From assembly GCA_016715465.1 (NCBI GenBank), contig JADKAA010000029.1:620001-684000 (forward strand): 64,000 bases of DNA, written 5' to 3'. The notes beneath the pieces are model-generated. The model had not been told where the DNA came from. It saw nothing but the letters and a program-made list of their open reading frames with translations, and did no database searches. The first letter of the stretch is position 1, and each line of letters starts with the position of its first letter. The DNA is from Saprospiraceae bacterium. GTDB taxonomy: Bacteria; Bacteroidota; Bacteroidia; Chitinophagales; Saprospiraceae. Shown one piece after another: positions 25,888 through 34,793 of this stretch. The position numbers and the translations under genes are program-made.

Positions 25888-26982
25888 ATGTCGGCTTGGC
25901 AATTTCACAAATTCACTCCCAAAGAAGGAGAAACTGATTTCGAAAGACTATTCTCTATTTTCAAGGAGTTGCTATTGCATACCTCTGGCGATATTGATGA
26001 GGCATTGGCATGGCTGACAGAGCTCGATAAAACCTATAAACTTACCGATGAAAACTACGGTATAGCGGATTTTATTGCCGATTTGAAGCAGAAGGGTTTT
26101 ATTCAGGAAGGAAAGCCGGGCAGTCCAGGTCAGGTACCTACCGCGAAAATGGAAAAGGCTCTTCGCATGGATGCACTGGATCAAATCTTTGATCAGCTGA
26201 AAAAATCGAAAAAGGGTAATCATGCCCTGCCAAGAACCGGCGTAGGTGACGAACTCAATGCAGACCTGAGGCCTTTTGAATTTGGAGATTTACCCGAACT
26301 TATTGCCTTCGGAGAATCAATCCGAAACGCACACATTAATCATGGCATAGATGACTTCTTTATAACCGCAGAAGACCTTGTAGTGAACGAGACGAACTAT
26401 CAGAGCATGACCAGCACGGTATTGATGATAGATATTTCGCACAGCATGATTCTGTATGGAGAAGACCGCATTACTCCGGCAAAAAAAGTAGCCCTGGCGC
26501 TCTCTGAACTTATCACCACCCGATACCCAAAAGACACTCTGGATATCATTGTTTTTGGCAATGATGCCTGGCAGATTGAGATAAAAGACCTGCCTTACCT
26601 GCAAGTGGGACCTTACCATACCAATACCGTAGCCGGACTGGAACTGGCCATCGACATTCTGCGCAAGAAAAAGACGACCAATAAACACATTATGATGATT
26701 ACAGATGGTAAACCCACCTGTATCAAAAAAGGAAAAAAATATTACCAAAATAGCTGGGGTCTTGATCGCACGATCCTGAACCGTACCCTTTCTCTTGCCG
26801 TACAATGCAAAAAGCAGCAGATTCCGATAACTACCTTTATGATTGCCAGAGATCCGTATCTCGTCAATTTTGTGGATCAGTTTACGGCAGCCAATGGCGG
26901 CAAGGCCTTTTACAGTTCGTTACAGGGCCTGGGTGAGTTTATTTTCATGGATTACAAACAACAAAAAAGAAAAAAGAAATAG
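25888..26982 (+). CDS. VWA-domain protein, partner of a ChlI/MoxR-like AAA+ ATPase
   Basis: 364 residues. The N-terminal ~170 residues are charged and of no recognised family. The C-terminal half is a von Willebrand factor A domain with an intact metal site: DISHS (182-186), a later Thr (HTNTVAGLELA) and ITDGKP. Pairs of this kind resemble the ChlD-ChlI subunits of magnesium chelatase and MoxR-VWA systems that remodel or load metals into client proteins. No other chelatase or cofactor gene is nearby, so the client is unknown. Its stop codon shares a G with the GTG start of the ATPase gene, indicating translational coupling. Confidence 0.88.
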   Translation: MSAWQFHKFTPKEGETDFERLFSIFKELLLHTSGDIDEALAWLTELDKTYKLTDENYGIADFIADLKQKGFIQEGKPGSPGQVPTAKMEKALRMDALDQIFDQLKKSKKGNHALPRTGVGDELNADLRPFEFGDLPELIAFGESIRNAHINHGIDDFFITAEDLVVNETNYQSMTSTVLMIDISHSMILYGEDRITPAKKVALALSELITTRYPKDTLDIIVFGNDAWQIEIKDLPYLQVGPYHTNTVAGLELAIDILRKKKTTNKHIMMITDGKPTCIKKGKKYYQNSWGLDRTILNRTLSLAVQCKKQQIPITTFMIARDPYLVNFVDQFTAANGGKAFYSSLQGLGEFIFMDYKQQKRKKK

Positions 26983-28444
26983 TGAAATCAAAGTTATCTG
27001 AAATTAGTAAACTTGGACAGCTCAAATTAAGTGGCTATGCTCCCAAAAGTATAAAAGATGAAATGCGTGACAACCTCATCGAAAAGATGAGGACAGGAAT
27101 CAAACGATTTGAAGGCATCTATGGATTTGAGGATACGGTTATTCCAGACCTGGAGCGCGCCATACTTTCGCGCCACAACATTTTGTTGTTGGGACTCAGG
27201 GGCAGGCAAAAACGCGAATAGCCCGCATCATGGTTGAACTGCTGGATGAGTATATTCCGGTGGTAGCAGGTTCAGAAATTAATGATGATCCAATGGCTCC
27301 TATATCCGCATATGCTAAAAAGATGATCGAAAGTCTGGGGGATGAAACACCTGTCACATGGCTGCACCGGTCTGAGCGCTATGTTGAAAAGCTGGCAACT
27401 CCGGATGTAAGTATTTCTGACCTCATCGGAGATATTGACCCTATAAAAGCGGCAGCGCAAAAACTTACCTATGCTGATGAAGGGGTCATTCATTATGGCA
27501 TCGTGCCAAGGTCACACCGGTCGATCTTTGTCATCAATGAACTACCGGATCTACAGGCAAGGATCCAGGTTTCACTTTTCAACCTTTTACAGGAACGGGA
27601 TATACAGATTCGTGGGTTTAAAATGAGATTACCGCTGGATATTGCTTTTGTTTTTACTGCAAATCCAGAAGATTATACCAATAGGGGCAGCATCATCACT
27701 CCCTTGAAGGATAGAATTGAAAGTCAGATTCTTACCCACTATCCCACTGATTTAGAGACCGCAAAAAAAATTACAAAACAGGAATCCAAACTGGCAGGAC
27801 CCCAGAAAGAACAGGTCAAAGTATTGGAACTTCATCATGACTTGTTGGAAGGCATGGTCATGAAGGCCCGGGAAAGTGATTTGGTGGATGCCAAGTCGGG
27901 AGTTTCGGCAAGGGTGGCCATTTCTGCGTACGAAAACCTGGTCAGTGCGGTTGAAAGGAGGGTTTTGATAAATCAGGAAATTGATGGGCATTCCAGAATC
28001 GCAGATTTCCACGGTATCATTCCTTCGGTCACCGGCAAAATGGAACTCGTTTATGAAGGAGAACAGGAAGGCTCCGTAAATGTAGCCTGGAAGCTACTCA
28101 GTGAGGCGATGAAGGAACTTTTCCTGCAATATTTTCCCAATCCGGAGGCGAAACGCAGGGATAAAGACATCTATGGCGTAATCAGGGTTTATTTCAGCAG
28201 TGGCAACCGGGTGACCATACCCCAGGAAGGCAGCGAAGCCGAATACCGGGAAGCGCTGGATAGCGTTGCAGGCTTAAAAAAACTTGTCCGAGAAGCCGGC
28301 ATAGATGAAAATCAAACCTACGCTTTTATGGAACTGGCACTACACGGACTTTCGGAATTTCAGGTCATTGGAAAATCCTTATCGGGACAAGGTCTCGAGT
28401 TTTCCGACCCCTTATCGATTTTGTTTGAAGATGATGAAGATTAA
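26982..28444 (+). CDS. AAA+ ATPase, magnesium-chelatase ChlI / MoxR-like (one frame break in the assembly)
   Basis: It starts at a GTG that overlaps the VWA gene's stop by one base. The first frame stops at 27221 just after the Walker A region. A shifted frame continues to 28444. One extra G in the GGGG run at 27199-27202 gives LLLGLRGQAKTRIARIMVE, an intact Walker A (about 70-77), and a 487-residue protein. Downstream are AGSEINDDPMAPIS, EKLATPDVSISDLIGDIDPI, IFVINELPDL (Walker B region), LLQERDIQIRG, and sensor-1-like FTANPEDYTNRG. This closely fits a conserved bacterial ChlI-like family found beside VWA proteins. Cellular role is not established. Confidence 0.88.
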
Positions 28445-28513
28445 ATCGCGTTAAATCCTGTCAGCGCAGTATTTTTGTTATTCGATTACCCTGGATGGTG
28501 AAGTAACACAGAA

Positions 28514-29299
28514 TTGATGGCGTATCTTAAATATTTGATTTTAGTTTTGTCCTGTGCTTCTGCAAAGGCTCAAATTTCAGTACGCGAAAAACCACTTTCG
28601 CCGGATGAAACGCTCCTGTATGCGGTCAATGAGGACAATGTACCCTATACCCTGAAAGTGGATTTAGACCTGAAAAATATGAACACAGACAGGGATTTAT
28701 CAGATAACATCATCATAGCACCCAAAACCACCTGTTTGGAGCTGGTAAAGTTGAAAGCCGGTAAAGGAAGGTACTCTTATAAATTTGACTTTAGTTACCA
28801 GAAGGGCATAAACATAGGAGTGATTCACTGTAATGATTATGTTTACTTCTTGCCTGTAGAAGAGCCATTCAGGTTGATTCAAGGCTATTTTGGCAATTTT
28901 AGCCACCTAAATAAAAGGGCGCTTGATTTTGAGTTACCCGAGGGCTCACCTGTCTTTGCGGCAAGGGAAGGCATTGTGCTGGCTTTGGAAGACCGGTATA
29001 AGCAGGGTTGTACCCTTCCAGCTTGTGAAAATGAAGCAAACTATATCCACATACTACATGCCGATGGCAGTGTGGCAGCGTACTTTCACCTGCTTCACAA
29101 GGGTGTCCTTGTGAAACCCGGAGACCCTGTGAGCCGTGGGCAAAAGATTGGAATGAGTGGGAATACGGGATGGAGTTCGCGTCCCCATCTTCATTTCGAG
29201 GTTTTTACGGAAGACGGGGATGGAAGGAACACCATAGAAACGCTTTTTGATACCCAAGCCGGTGCAAGATATTTGGGGATGAAGTCCCCTAAAAGTTGA
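28514..29299 (+). CDS. M23 (LytM-type) zinc metallopeptidase, exported
   Basis: 261 residues with a signal peptide (about 1-19, ending AKA before Gln). An N-terminal β-rich domain is followed by a LytM domain (about 125-245). Its zinc ligands are visible: His131 and Asp138 in SHLNKRALDF, and His227 in the HLHFEV motif (225-230). FAAREGIV, YFHLLHKGVLVKPGDPVSRG and GMSGNTGWSS also fit. Active M23 enzymes cut peptidoglycan cross-bridges or elastin-like peptides, and all metal ligands are present, so activity is plausible. Its 3' end overlaps the convergent porin gene by 11 bp. Confidence 0.92.
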   Translation: MMAYLKYLILVLSCASAKAQISVREKPLSPDETLLYAVNEDNVPYTLKVDLDLKNMNTDRDLSDNIIIAPKTTCLELVKLKAGKGRYSYKFDFSYQKGINIGVIHCNDYVYFLPVEEPFRLIQGYFGNFSHLNKRALDFELPEGSPVFAAREGIVLALEDRYKQGCTLPACENEANYIHILHADGSVAAYFHLLHKGVLVKPGDPVSRGQKIGMSGNTGWSSRPHLHFEVFTEDGDGRNTIETLFDTQAGARYLGMKSPKS

Positions 29300-30533
29300 C
29301 CTGTGTCTGTATCCTGATTAAGCGACCTTTTTGAAGGTTGTTGCGGAGGATGTGGTCTTCAAATAACCTGGAGGACCAGGTATAAACCATCACCATCTCA
29401 AATGCTTTTGAAAACTGCATTTCTATGCCGGTTTCCACCTCTTTAACAATGTAACTTCTTGCATCCAGTTCATGTTTCTTTCCGCCGTTGTAATATTGAT
29501 ATTTCAAAAATGGGATCACCGTGCGCTGTGCTCCATCTATTTTATAAGAAACAAGGAAATAACCCCCGCGCAGTGATGATACAGAGATGGAATCGGTTTG
29601 CTTATCATAGCGGGGTCCGCGACCAATATTATATTCAGCAGCGAAACCTAATGGTTTAGGGTATAAAATAAAACTTGCGGCAGCCCTTCTGTCTTCATAA
29701 AGTCTGTCGCCGTTAATTCGAACGCCATTGCTTATCTGGTCACCCGCCATTTTCCATTGTCCGGTATAGGCCTGGATTCCCGGTTCAATAATTTGATTTC
29801 CAATTTCCATGGGATAACTGATTCTGGCTACAACATGGGGTTTGTCATTTAATTCCGGTCTATTTGCAGTCTGCCCGTTGTAAGCACCAAAAGCAAATAC
29901 GCCATAGTCTCCTGATCCTTTTAGTCCATCCTTGACCAGCCTGGCAAACAAGGCTCTCTTCGATTCTGGCGCATAGTAAAAAAATATACCAAGATCCCTT
30001 TCATTAGACACGGCACTATTCAAGGCATCATTTCTGTCCAAGGTCAGTCTGTTCTGGGATGATTGCAGGTTTTCAAAACCATATGGAACTTTTGATTGTC
30101 CTATTCTGAATCGAAATTCATTTTTTGTATCTACCCCCACATCAAAATAAGCATCCCGAATTTGCCCAAAATGGAGGTTTGTCGAGCTGGCATTTGATGC
30201 AAAATCCGGTTGTATATAAAATGAGACATTTTTATGGATGTTGCCGGAAAAAACCAACCGTGCCCTTCGAATAAACAACCCTCCATTTTCGCCCCAGGAC
30301 CGATCACACTGTTCGCATTTAAGTTTGGGGTTGGATTCCAACAGCCTGTTATAGCGCACTTGAGCATAACCCCGTAAGGAAATGATTTCATACCATTTCT
30401 TTTCAGGTTTAGGAGCCTCTGTTTTGAATTCCTGCAGAAATGCGGATGCAGGCAGGAGGAAACAAAAAATACAAAGGAGTAAGCCGGACAACAAACTGTC
30501 TGTCCTGCCCCACGATGGAAACAAAGTATTCAT
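29289..30533 (-). CDS. Phosphate-selective porin O/P family outer-membrane channel
   Basis: 414 residues with a signal peptide (about 1-32), then a β-barrel matching the OprO/OprP family: RGYAQVRYNRL, GLFIRRARLVFSGNIHKNVSFYIQPDFA, RIGQSKVPYGFENLQSS, ERDLGIFF. The C-terminus ends in aromatic NF, as in outer-membrane barrels. A CEQC pair near 67-70 is a feature of some Bacteroidota members. It sits directly downstream of pit and the DUF47 gene on the same strand, which supports a role in phosphate entry across the outer membrane. Confidence 0.9.
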   Translation of the reverse strand: MNTLFPSWGRTDSLLSGLLLCIFCFLLPASAFLQEFKTEAPKPEKKWYEIISLRGYAQVRYNRLLESNPKLKCEQCDRSWGENGGLFIRRARLVFSGNIHKNVSFYIQPDFASNASSTNLHFGQIRDAYFDVGVDTKNEFRFRIGQSKVPYGFENLQSSQNRLTLDRNDALNSAVSNERDLGIFFYYAPESKRALFARLVKDGLKGSGDYGVFAFGAYNGQTANRPELNDKPHVVARISYPMEIGNQIIEPGIQAYTGQWKMAGDQISNGVRINGDRLYEDRRAAASFILYPKPLGFAAEYNIGRGPRYDKQTDSISVSSLRGGYFLVSYKIDGAQRTVIPFLKYQYYNGGKKHELDARSYIVKEVETGIEMQFSKAFEMVMVYTWSSRLFEDHILRNNLQKGRLIRIQTQVNF

Positions 30534-30612
30534 ACCAAAAAATTTAAAGAAGGCATTTGAACCGGAACATCCGGTTGGGAATCAAGTATCCTTCCTGTTA
30601 TCTACTAGAATA

Positions 30613-32031
30613 TTAAGAAATACCAAATTGTGTAACTAACCAGTAACAAAAGGCTGCCACTACTGCACTCACCGGTATGGTGAGGATCCAGGCCCACAGC
30701 AAATTGATGGTGATACCCCACCGCACCGCACTCAGCCTTTTTGAGGCGCCCGCTCCTATGATGGCCCCTGTGATGGTGTGTGTCGTACTCACCGGAATAC
30801 CCATCTGTTCTGTCATGAAAAGGGTAAAGGAACCCGCAGATTCTGCACACACCCCTTCCAGGGCGGTGACTTTTGTAATCTTGGTACCCATGGTTTTTAC
30901 AATTTTCCATCCGCCGCTCATGGTTCCCAAACCTATTGCCGTGTAACAGGCAAGTGGAACCCACGTCAGGTCCTTGAGAGCCGCAGAAACATCGGGGTAT
31001 AAATCAGGATTTACGGCCACGTAGGCAGCACCAATAATACCCATGACTTTTTGGGCATCATTTCCCCCATGGCCAATGCTAAATGCTGCGGACGAAATGA
31101 GCTGCAGTTTTTTAAACATTTCAGAGACTTTATAAGCGTTAGGGGTCTTTATTTTTTCCACATAAATGTAGGTGAGGATGAAAATCAGAATGACCGCCAT
31201 GATGCCCCAAACTATAGCCGAATTATCCGCCTTTTTCAATGACTTCAGCATTTTAGCTTCATCCAGTGAGGGGTCTATTGTTTCTTTAATTTGGGCAGCC
31301 ATACGGGTTGCACCCAGTTCATCGTACTGTTTTACAAGCGGCTTAATACTATTAACCAGTTCCTTTTTTTCGTTATATATCTGCAATGCTTCTGGGCCAT
31401 TATCTTTGTTTACTTTTAATTTATCCAACTGATAATATTTACCGATGGATTCATTCATTTTACTTTGTTCAAACCGGTCAAAAAGATAAAATGTAACTGC
31501 AGCCATCAGCAGGATAAAACCTATACGAAGCCATAAATTGCGCATCATGGTAATGAAGGTTATGAGCATGGAAATGATCATGCCAATGATGGGCGCCAGG
31601 AAAATAAAAGCCACAATTTGAGAAATCTTTACCAGCTCAATCACATTAAAGACGGAGTCAAAGCCTTTACCCATGCCCGCGTGCGCAAGGGCAGCACCGG
31701 CAAATCCACCGATGAGGGTATGTGATGAAGAAGAGGGAATGCCAAACCACCAGGTGAGCAAATTCCAAAATATGGCTGCAATTAGACCCGCAAGGATAAC
31801 CCCCAGGGTAATGTATTCGGCATGAACGGTTTTGCCTATGGTATTTGCCACTGCGTGGTCCTGAAAAATGAAGTAGGCCACAAAATTAAAAAAAGCAGCC
31901 CACAAAACTGCCTGGAAAGGGGTTAAAACCTTGGTAGATACAATGGTCGCGATGGAATTGGCCGCATCATGAAATCCATTGATGTAGTCGAACAACAGTG
32001 CGAGAATGACGATGACGATTAAGAGGCTCAT
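30613..32031 (-). CDS. pit: Inorganic phosphate transporter, PiT family
   Basis: 472 residues with about ten membrane helices. Both PHO4 signature repeats are present: GFHDAANSIATIVSTKVLTP near the N-terminus and SIGHGGNDAQKVMGIIG in the second half. They are separated by a soluble loop (about 190-285) that is longer than in E. coli PitA but usual in this phylum. It imports phosphate or metal-phosphate with H+ or Na+. The DUF47 gene 44 bp upstream is the usual partner of Pit, and the porin lies 79 bp downstream, so the three likely form one operon. Confidence 0.95.
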   Translation of the reverse strand: MSLLIVIVILALLFDYINGFHDAANSIATIVSTKVLTPFQAVLWAAFFNFVAYFIFQDHAVANTIGKTVHAEYITLGVILAGLIAAIFWNLLTWWFGIPSSSSHTLIGGFAGAALAHAGMGKGFDSVFNVIELVKISQIVAFIFLAPIIGMIISMLITFITMMRNLWLRIGFILLMAAVTFYLFDRFEQSKMNESIGKYYQLDKLKVNKDNGPEALQIYNEKKELVNSIKPLVKQYDELGATRMAAQIKETIDPSLDEAKMLKSLKKADNSAIVWGIMAVILIFILTYIYVEKIKTPNAYKVSEMFKKLQLISSAAFSIGHGGNDAQKVMGIIGAAYVAVNPDLYPDVSAALKDLTWVPLACYTAIGLGTMSGGWKIVKTMGTKITKVTALEGVCAESAGSFTLFMTEQMGIPVSTTHTITGAIIGAGASKRLSAVRWGITINLLWAWILTIPVSAVVAAFCYWLVTQFGIS

Positions 32032-32075
32032 GGAGTTGGTTTACAATTGAGTAAATGGAACAAGCGAGGCACCAA

Positions 32076-32726
32076 TCAGGCGTACTTCACAATAATACTT
32101 TCCACCACATTGGCTGCATCCTCACATTTGTCGGTCACACTTTCCAACTTTGAGAAAATTTCCTTTCTTTTAATCAATTCTTTGGCATCCACTTCCGGGC
32201 TGGAATATAAGTATTGAACGACCCCATCGAATACATCATCGCTCTGGCTTTCAATCTCCTTGATGATGGCAATGGCATCCGTCATCAACCGCATATTTTT
32301 CATGTTTTTCAACTCCAGGACCGCCTTACTCACGTGTTGACAGCAATCGCAGATGAGCTCTGCCATTTTTTGGAGTTCGGGCTCCGTGGGATTTACTTTA
32401 TAAAGCGTAATTTTTTTTGCTGCCGTGTAAATGTTGTCTGAAATGTCATCCAGGGCAGTAGCCAGTGCATGTATGTCTTCTCTGTCAAAGGGCGTTATGA
32501 AGTTTCTGCCCAGTTCATTAAATAAGTTAGCCACGTGCACATCATTGATTTTTTCTTTATCCTTAATGATGGAAACGATTTTGACCTGACTTTCAAAGTT
32601 GGGTTCATGCGACAACTGTTTAAGTAAATCGGCCATGTCGTTTACTTCATAAACTACTTTTTCAAAAAGGGAATAAAATACTTCGTGTTTGGAAACAAAG
32701 GATTTAAAGAAAGTTTGAATTGACAT
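32076..32726 (-). CDS. DUF47 family PhoU-like protein, Pit partner
   Basis: 216 residues, predicted all-helical, matching the DUF47/TIGR00153 family (FEKVVYEVNDMADLL, DREDIHALATALDDISDNIYTAAKK, LESVTDKCEDAANVVESIIVKYA). The family resembles PhoU and carries acidic metal-binding helices. It is nearly always encoded next to pit and is thought to control or assist it. First gene of the phosphate cluster, with a TAnnTTTG box just upstream. Confidence 0.93.
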   Translation of the reverse strand: MSIQTFFKSFVSKHEVFYSLFEKVVYEVNDMADLLKQLSHEPNFESQVKIVSIIKDKEKINDVHVANLFNELGRNFITPFDREDIHALATALDDISDNIYTAAKKITLYKVNPTEPELQKMAELICDCCQHVSKAVLELKNMKNMRLMTDAIAIIKEIESQSDDVFDGVVQYLYSSPEVDAKELIKRKEIFSKLESVTDKCEDAANVVESIIVKYA

Positions 32727-32743
32727 AGGTCTAAAATTTGCTG

Positions 32744-32751
32744 CAAAATTA
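32744..32751 (-). promoter_or_regulatory. Candidate -7 box of the phosphate operon
   Basis: The minus strand reads TAATTTTG (TAnnTTTG) 17 nt upstream of the DUF47 ATG. No clear -33 box is seen. I see no Pho-box-like direct repeats in the 156-bp gap. Confidence 0.5.
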
Positions 32752-32882
32752 CAGTTTTGCAGACATTCCGCTTAACATTAATGAAATCCTTTCATAAAAG
32801 TTACAATTAATTAATATTGAGCCAAATTCTGTCCGAAAAATTTAACATTAAATTTACATTGGAATTTTACAACGAAAACCTT

Positions 32883-33836
32883 CTATCTGAATAGTGAATC
32901 CACAAAGGCTTTGCGGTTGAAGACCTGAAGCTGCTCAATGCCTTCCCCTACCGCTATATAGCGAATGGGAATTTTAAACTGGTCGGAAATACCCAAAACC
33001 ACGCCTCCCTTCGCCGATCCATCCAGCTTGGTGAGGGCAATGCCCGTCACTTCGGTGGCTTCGGTAAATCTCCTCGCCTGTTCAATGGCATTCTGACCAG
33101 TGGTGGCATCCAGGACCAAAATGGTTTCATGCGGTGCGCCTGGCATGCGCTTATCGATGGATTTTCTGATCTTGGTCAGTTCGTCCATCAGGTGTTTTTT
33201 GGTATGCAACCTGCCTGCGGTGTCGATGATGGCCAGATCCATGTTTTCATGGATGGCATAATTTACGGCCTCATAAGCCACTGAGGCTGGATCTACATTC
33301 ATCCCTTTTGTGAAAAAATGGGCTCCGGATCTTTCAGCCCAAATTTTTAGTTGATCTGAAGCGGCCGCGCGAAAGGTGTCGCCAGCCCCCAAAACCACTG
33401 CTTTACCTTTTTTCTTGAATTGGTGGGACAATTTGCCTATGGTTGTTGTTTTACCAACCCCATTGACACCCACTACGAGTACAATGTGCGGTTTATGACC
33501 CTCAGGCAATAAAAAATCTTCGAGATCTTCGGTGTGGTTTTCAGCCAGAATGTCGGAAATTTCATCCCGTAGTATCTCATTCAGTCCGGCTGTGTTGAGG
33601 TATTTATCTCTGGCTACCCTGGCTTCTAGCCGGTCAATGATTTTTACGGTGGTATTCAGTCCGACGTCGGCAGAAATGAGGATTTGCTCCAGGTCATCCA
33701 GGAATTCTTCATCTACCGTGGACTTTCCGGCAATGGCCTTTGTTACCTGGCTGAAAAAGGATTCTTTGGTCTTTTCAAGCCCTTTGTTGAGGTCTTCCTC
33801 TTTCTCCCGGGTGAAAAATTTTTTGAAAAAACTCAT
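32883..33836 (-). CDS. ftsY: Signal recognition particle receptor FtsY
   Basis: A 317-residue SRP GTPase that docks ribosome-SRP complexes at the membrane. The four-helix N domain (about 15-90) and G domain are clear: GVNGVGKTTT (123-132), AGDTFRAAASDQL, DTAGRLHTKKHLM, TKLDGSAKGG and the closing YIAVGEGIEQLQVF. The long acidic A region of E. coli FtsY is missing, as is common in this phylum; only a short basic-acidic leader remains. A strong terminator separates it from the upstream ribosomal-protein operon. Confidence 0.97.
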   Translation of the reverse strand: MSFFKKFFTREKEEDLNKGLEKTKESFFSQVTKAIAGKSTVDEEFLDDLEQILISADVGLNTTVKIIDRLEARVARDKYLNTAGLNEILRDEISDILAENHTEDLEDFLLPEGHKPHIVLVVGVNGVGKTTTIGKLSHQFKKKGKAVVLGAGDTFRAAASDQLKIWAERSGAHFFTKGMNVDPASVAYEAVNYAIHENMDLAIIDTAGRLHTKKHLMDELTKIRKSIDKRMPGAPHETILVLDATTGQNAIEQARRFTEATEVTGIALTKLDGSAKGGVVLGISDQFKIPIRYIAVGEGIEQLQVFNRKAFVDSLFR

Positions 33837-33869
33837 GGTGCTAATTGATGGCTGGATAAAAACAGAAAA

Positions 33870-33895
33870 AGGGCTTTTCCGTCTGAAAAAGCCCT
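33870..33895 (-). terminator. Intrinsic terminator of the rpmB-rpmG-DUF4295 operon
   Basis: A 9-bp perfect stem with GGGC core (33870-33878 with 33887-33895) and a minus-strand T-rich tail (CCCTTTTTCTGTTTTT). It lies 28 bp past the DUF4295 stop and 34 bp before the ftsY ATG. Confidence 0.85.
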
Positions 33896-33923
33896 GCAGA
33901 AATTATCTTTTACAAAATACTAA

Positions 33924-34100
33924 TTACTTGTTTTGTTCAAAGTATTCCTTGACCTTATCCTTGTGGATGATCACTTCTTTGTACGAGTATTTTCCCGTTA
34001 CCGGATCTTTGACACTTCGTATTACTTTAACGAAATCCCTACCCGAACCGGCATTAGCAGCCCTTTGGGCTACTTTCGCGTTTTTCGAAACTTTAGCCAT
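33924..34100 (-). CDS. DUF4295 family small protein
   Basis: 58 residues, too short for most ORF calls, starting MAKVSKNAKVAQRAANAGSG and ending EYFEQNK. It matches DUF4295, a small basic protein found in Bacteroidota directly after the L28 and L33 genes; its position here (6 bp after rpmG) is exactly that. The Lys/Arg-rich composition and fixed linkage suggest a ribosome-associated role, but this is inference. Confidence 0.88.
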   Translation of the reverse strand: MAKVSKNAKVAQRAANAGSGRDFVKVIRSVKDPVTGKYSYKEVIIHKDKVKEYFEQNK

Positions 34101-34106
34101 TGGTTA

Positions 34107-34294
34107 TTATTTAATTTCTTTGTGAACAGTCATTTTTTTAAGGATTGGATTGTATTTTTCAATTCCATCCTGTCAGGAGTGTTTTTCCTGTTTTTTTGGG
34201 TCACATACCTGGATGTTCCCGGCATACCTGATGATTTGTGCTCGGTGCACTCAAGGATCACCTGGATTCTGTTGCCTTTTGACTTCTTTGCCAT
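34107..34294 (-). CDS. rpmG: 50S ribosomal protein L33 (one frame break in the assembly)
   Basis: It starts at the ATG at 34292-34294: MAKKSKGNRIQVILECTEH ... GTSRYVTQKNRKNTPDR. The frame then runs into a premature stop (…LKK*). Adding one base to the 5-base run at 34155-34159 (A on the coding strand) restores LKKYNPILKKMTVHKEIK, the conserved L33 tail, and a 62-residue protein ending at 34107. Only one Cys remains, so it is the zinc-free type. L33 is a structural 50S protein near the E site. The break falls in a homopolymer in a highly conserved gene and is almost certainly an assembly error. Confidence 0.9.
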
Positions 34295-34315
34295 CTCTTT
34301 TCTTTTGACTTAATA

Positions 34316-34564
34316 TTATAATTTAACCCCAGTGTCCACTCCTTTGGAATGTAACTCTTTCAGGTAAGCGTACAAGCCCAACTTATCGATGGTTCTCAAC
34401 GCATGAGTAGAAACCTTTAGGGTTACCCACTTGTCTACCTCCGGAATATAAAACCGCTTCTTTTGAAGATTTGGTTCAAATTTTCTGATGGTTTTTACAT
34501 TTGAGTGGGAAACTTTGTTGCCTTTCATGGCTCTTTTTCCCGACAACTGACAAACTCTGGACAT
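34316..34564 (-). CDS. rpmB: 50S ribosomal protein L28
   Basis: 82 residues with the L28 signature: MSRVCQLSGKRAMKGNKVSHS, KRFYIPE, WVTLKVSTHALRTIDKLGL. One Cys remains, so it is not the four-Cys zinc form. First gene of an L28-L33-DUF4295 operon (21- and 6-bp gaps) closed by the terminator at 33870. tRNA-Arg lies 33 bp upstream on the same strand and may be co-transcribed. Confidence 0.97.
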   Translation of the reverse strand: MSRVCQLSGKRAMKGNKVSHSNVKTIRKFEPNLQKKRFYIPEVDKWVTLKVSTHALRTIDKLGLYAYLKELHSKGVDTGVKL

Positions 34565-34597
34565 TTTTAAATCTTTTCTGAATTAATTTCTTTTAAG

Positions 34598-34671
34598 TGA
34601 CTCCGGAAGGACTCGAACCTTCAACCTCCTGATCCGTAGTCAGGTACTCTATCCAATTAAGCTACGGAGCC
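34598..34671 (-). tRNA. tRNA-Arg (anticodon ACG)
   Basis: The minus strand folds as a cloverleaf. The acceptor stem GGCTCCG/CGGAGTC has one G-U pair. The anticodon stem CCTGA/TCAGG carries loop CTACGGA (anticodon ACG, read ICG, for CGU/CGC/CGA). The T arm contains GGTTCGAGTCC. The discriminator is A, and CCA is not encoded, so it must be added post-transcriptionally. Confidence 0.93.
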
Positions 34672-34793
34672 CGTTAGACTTCCAGCTGAAGCTCTCTCAA
34701 AAGAGAGTGCAAAAATACAATTATTTTTTATTCCAACAAATATTTTCATTAAAAATACACCAAGTGTTAACAATCAAATACTTATACCTAAAT

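Noticed and set aside
27199..27202. Programmed frameshifting in the AAA+ and other broken genes
   Set aside because: No slippery heptamer with downstream stem is seen, and the same kind of break occurs in unrelated genes including rpmG and pdxJ, which are not known to use recoding; assembly error is simpler.
34686..34708. Short hairpin (CTCTC-AAAA-GAGAG) between the glycosyltransferase and tRNA-Arg
   Set aside because: Only about 5 bp of stem and no T-rich tail on either strand; not a convincing terminator.
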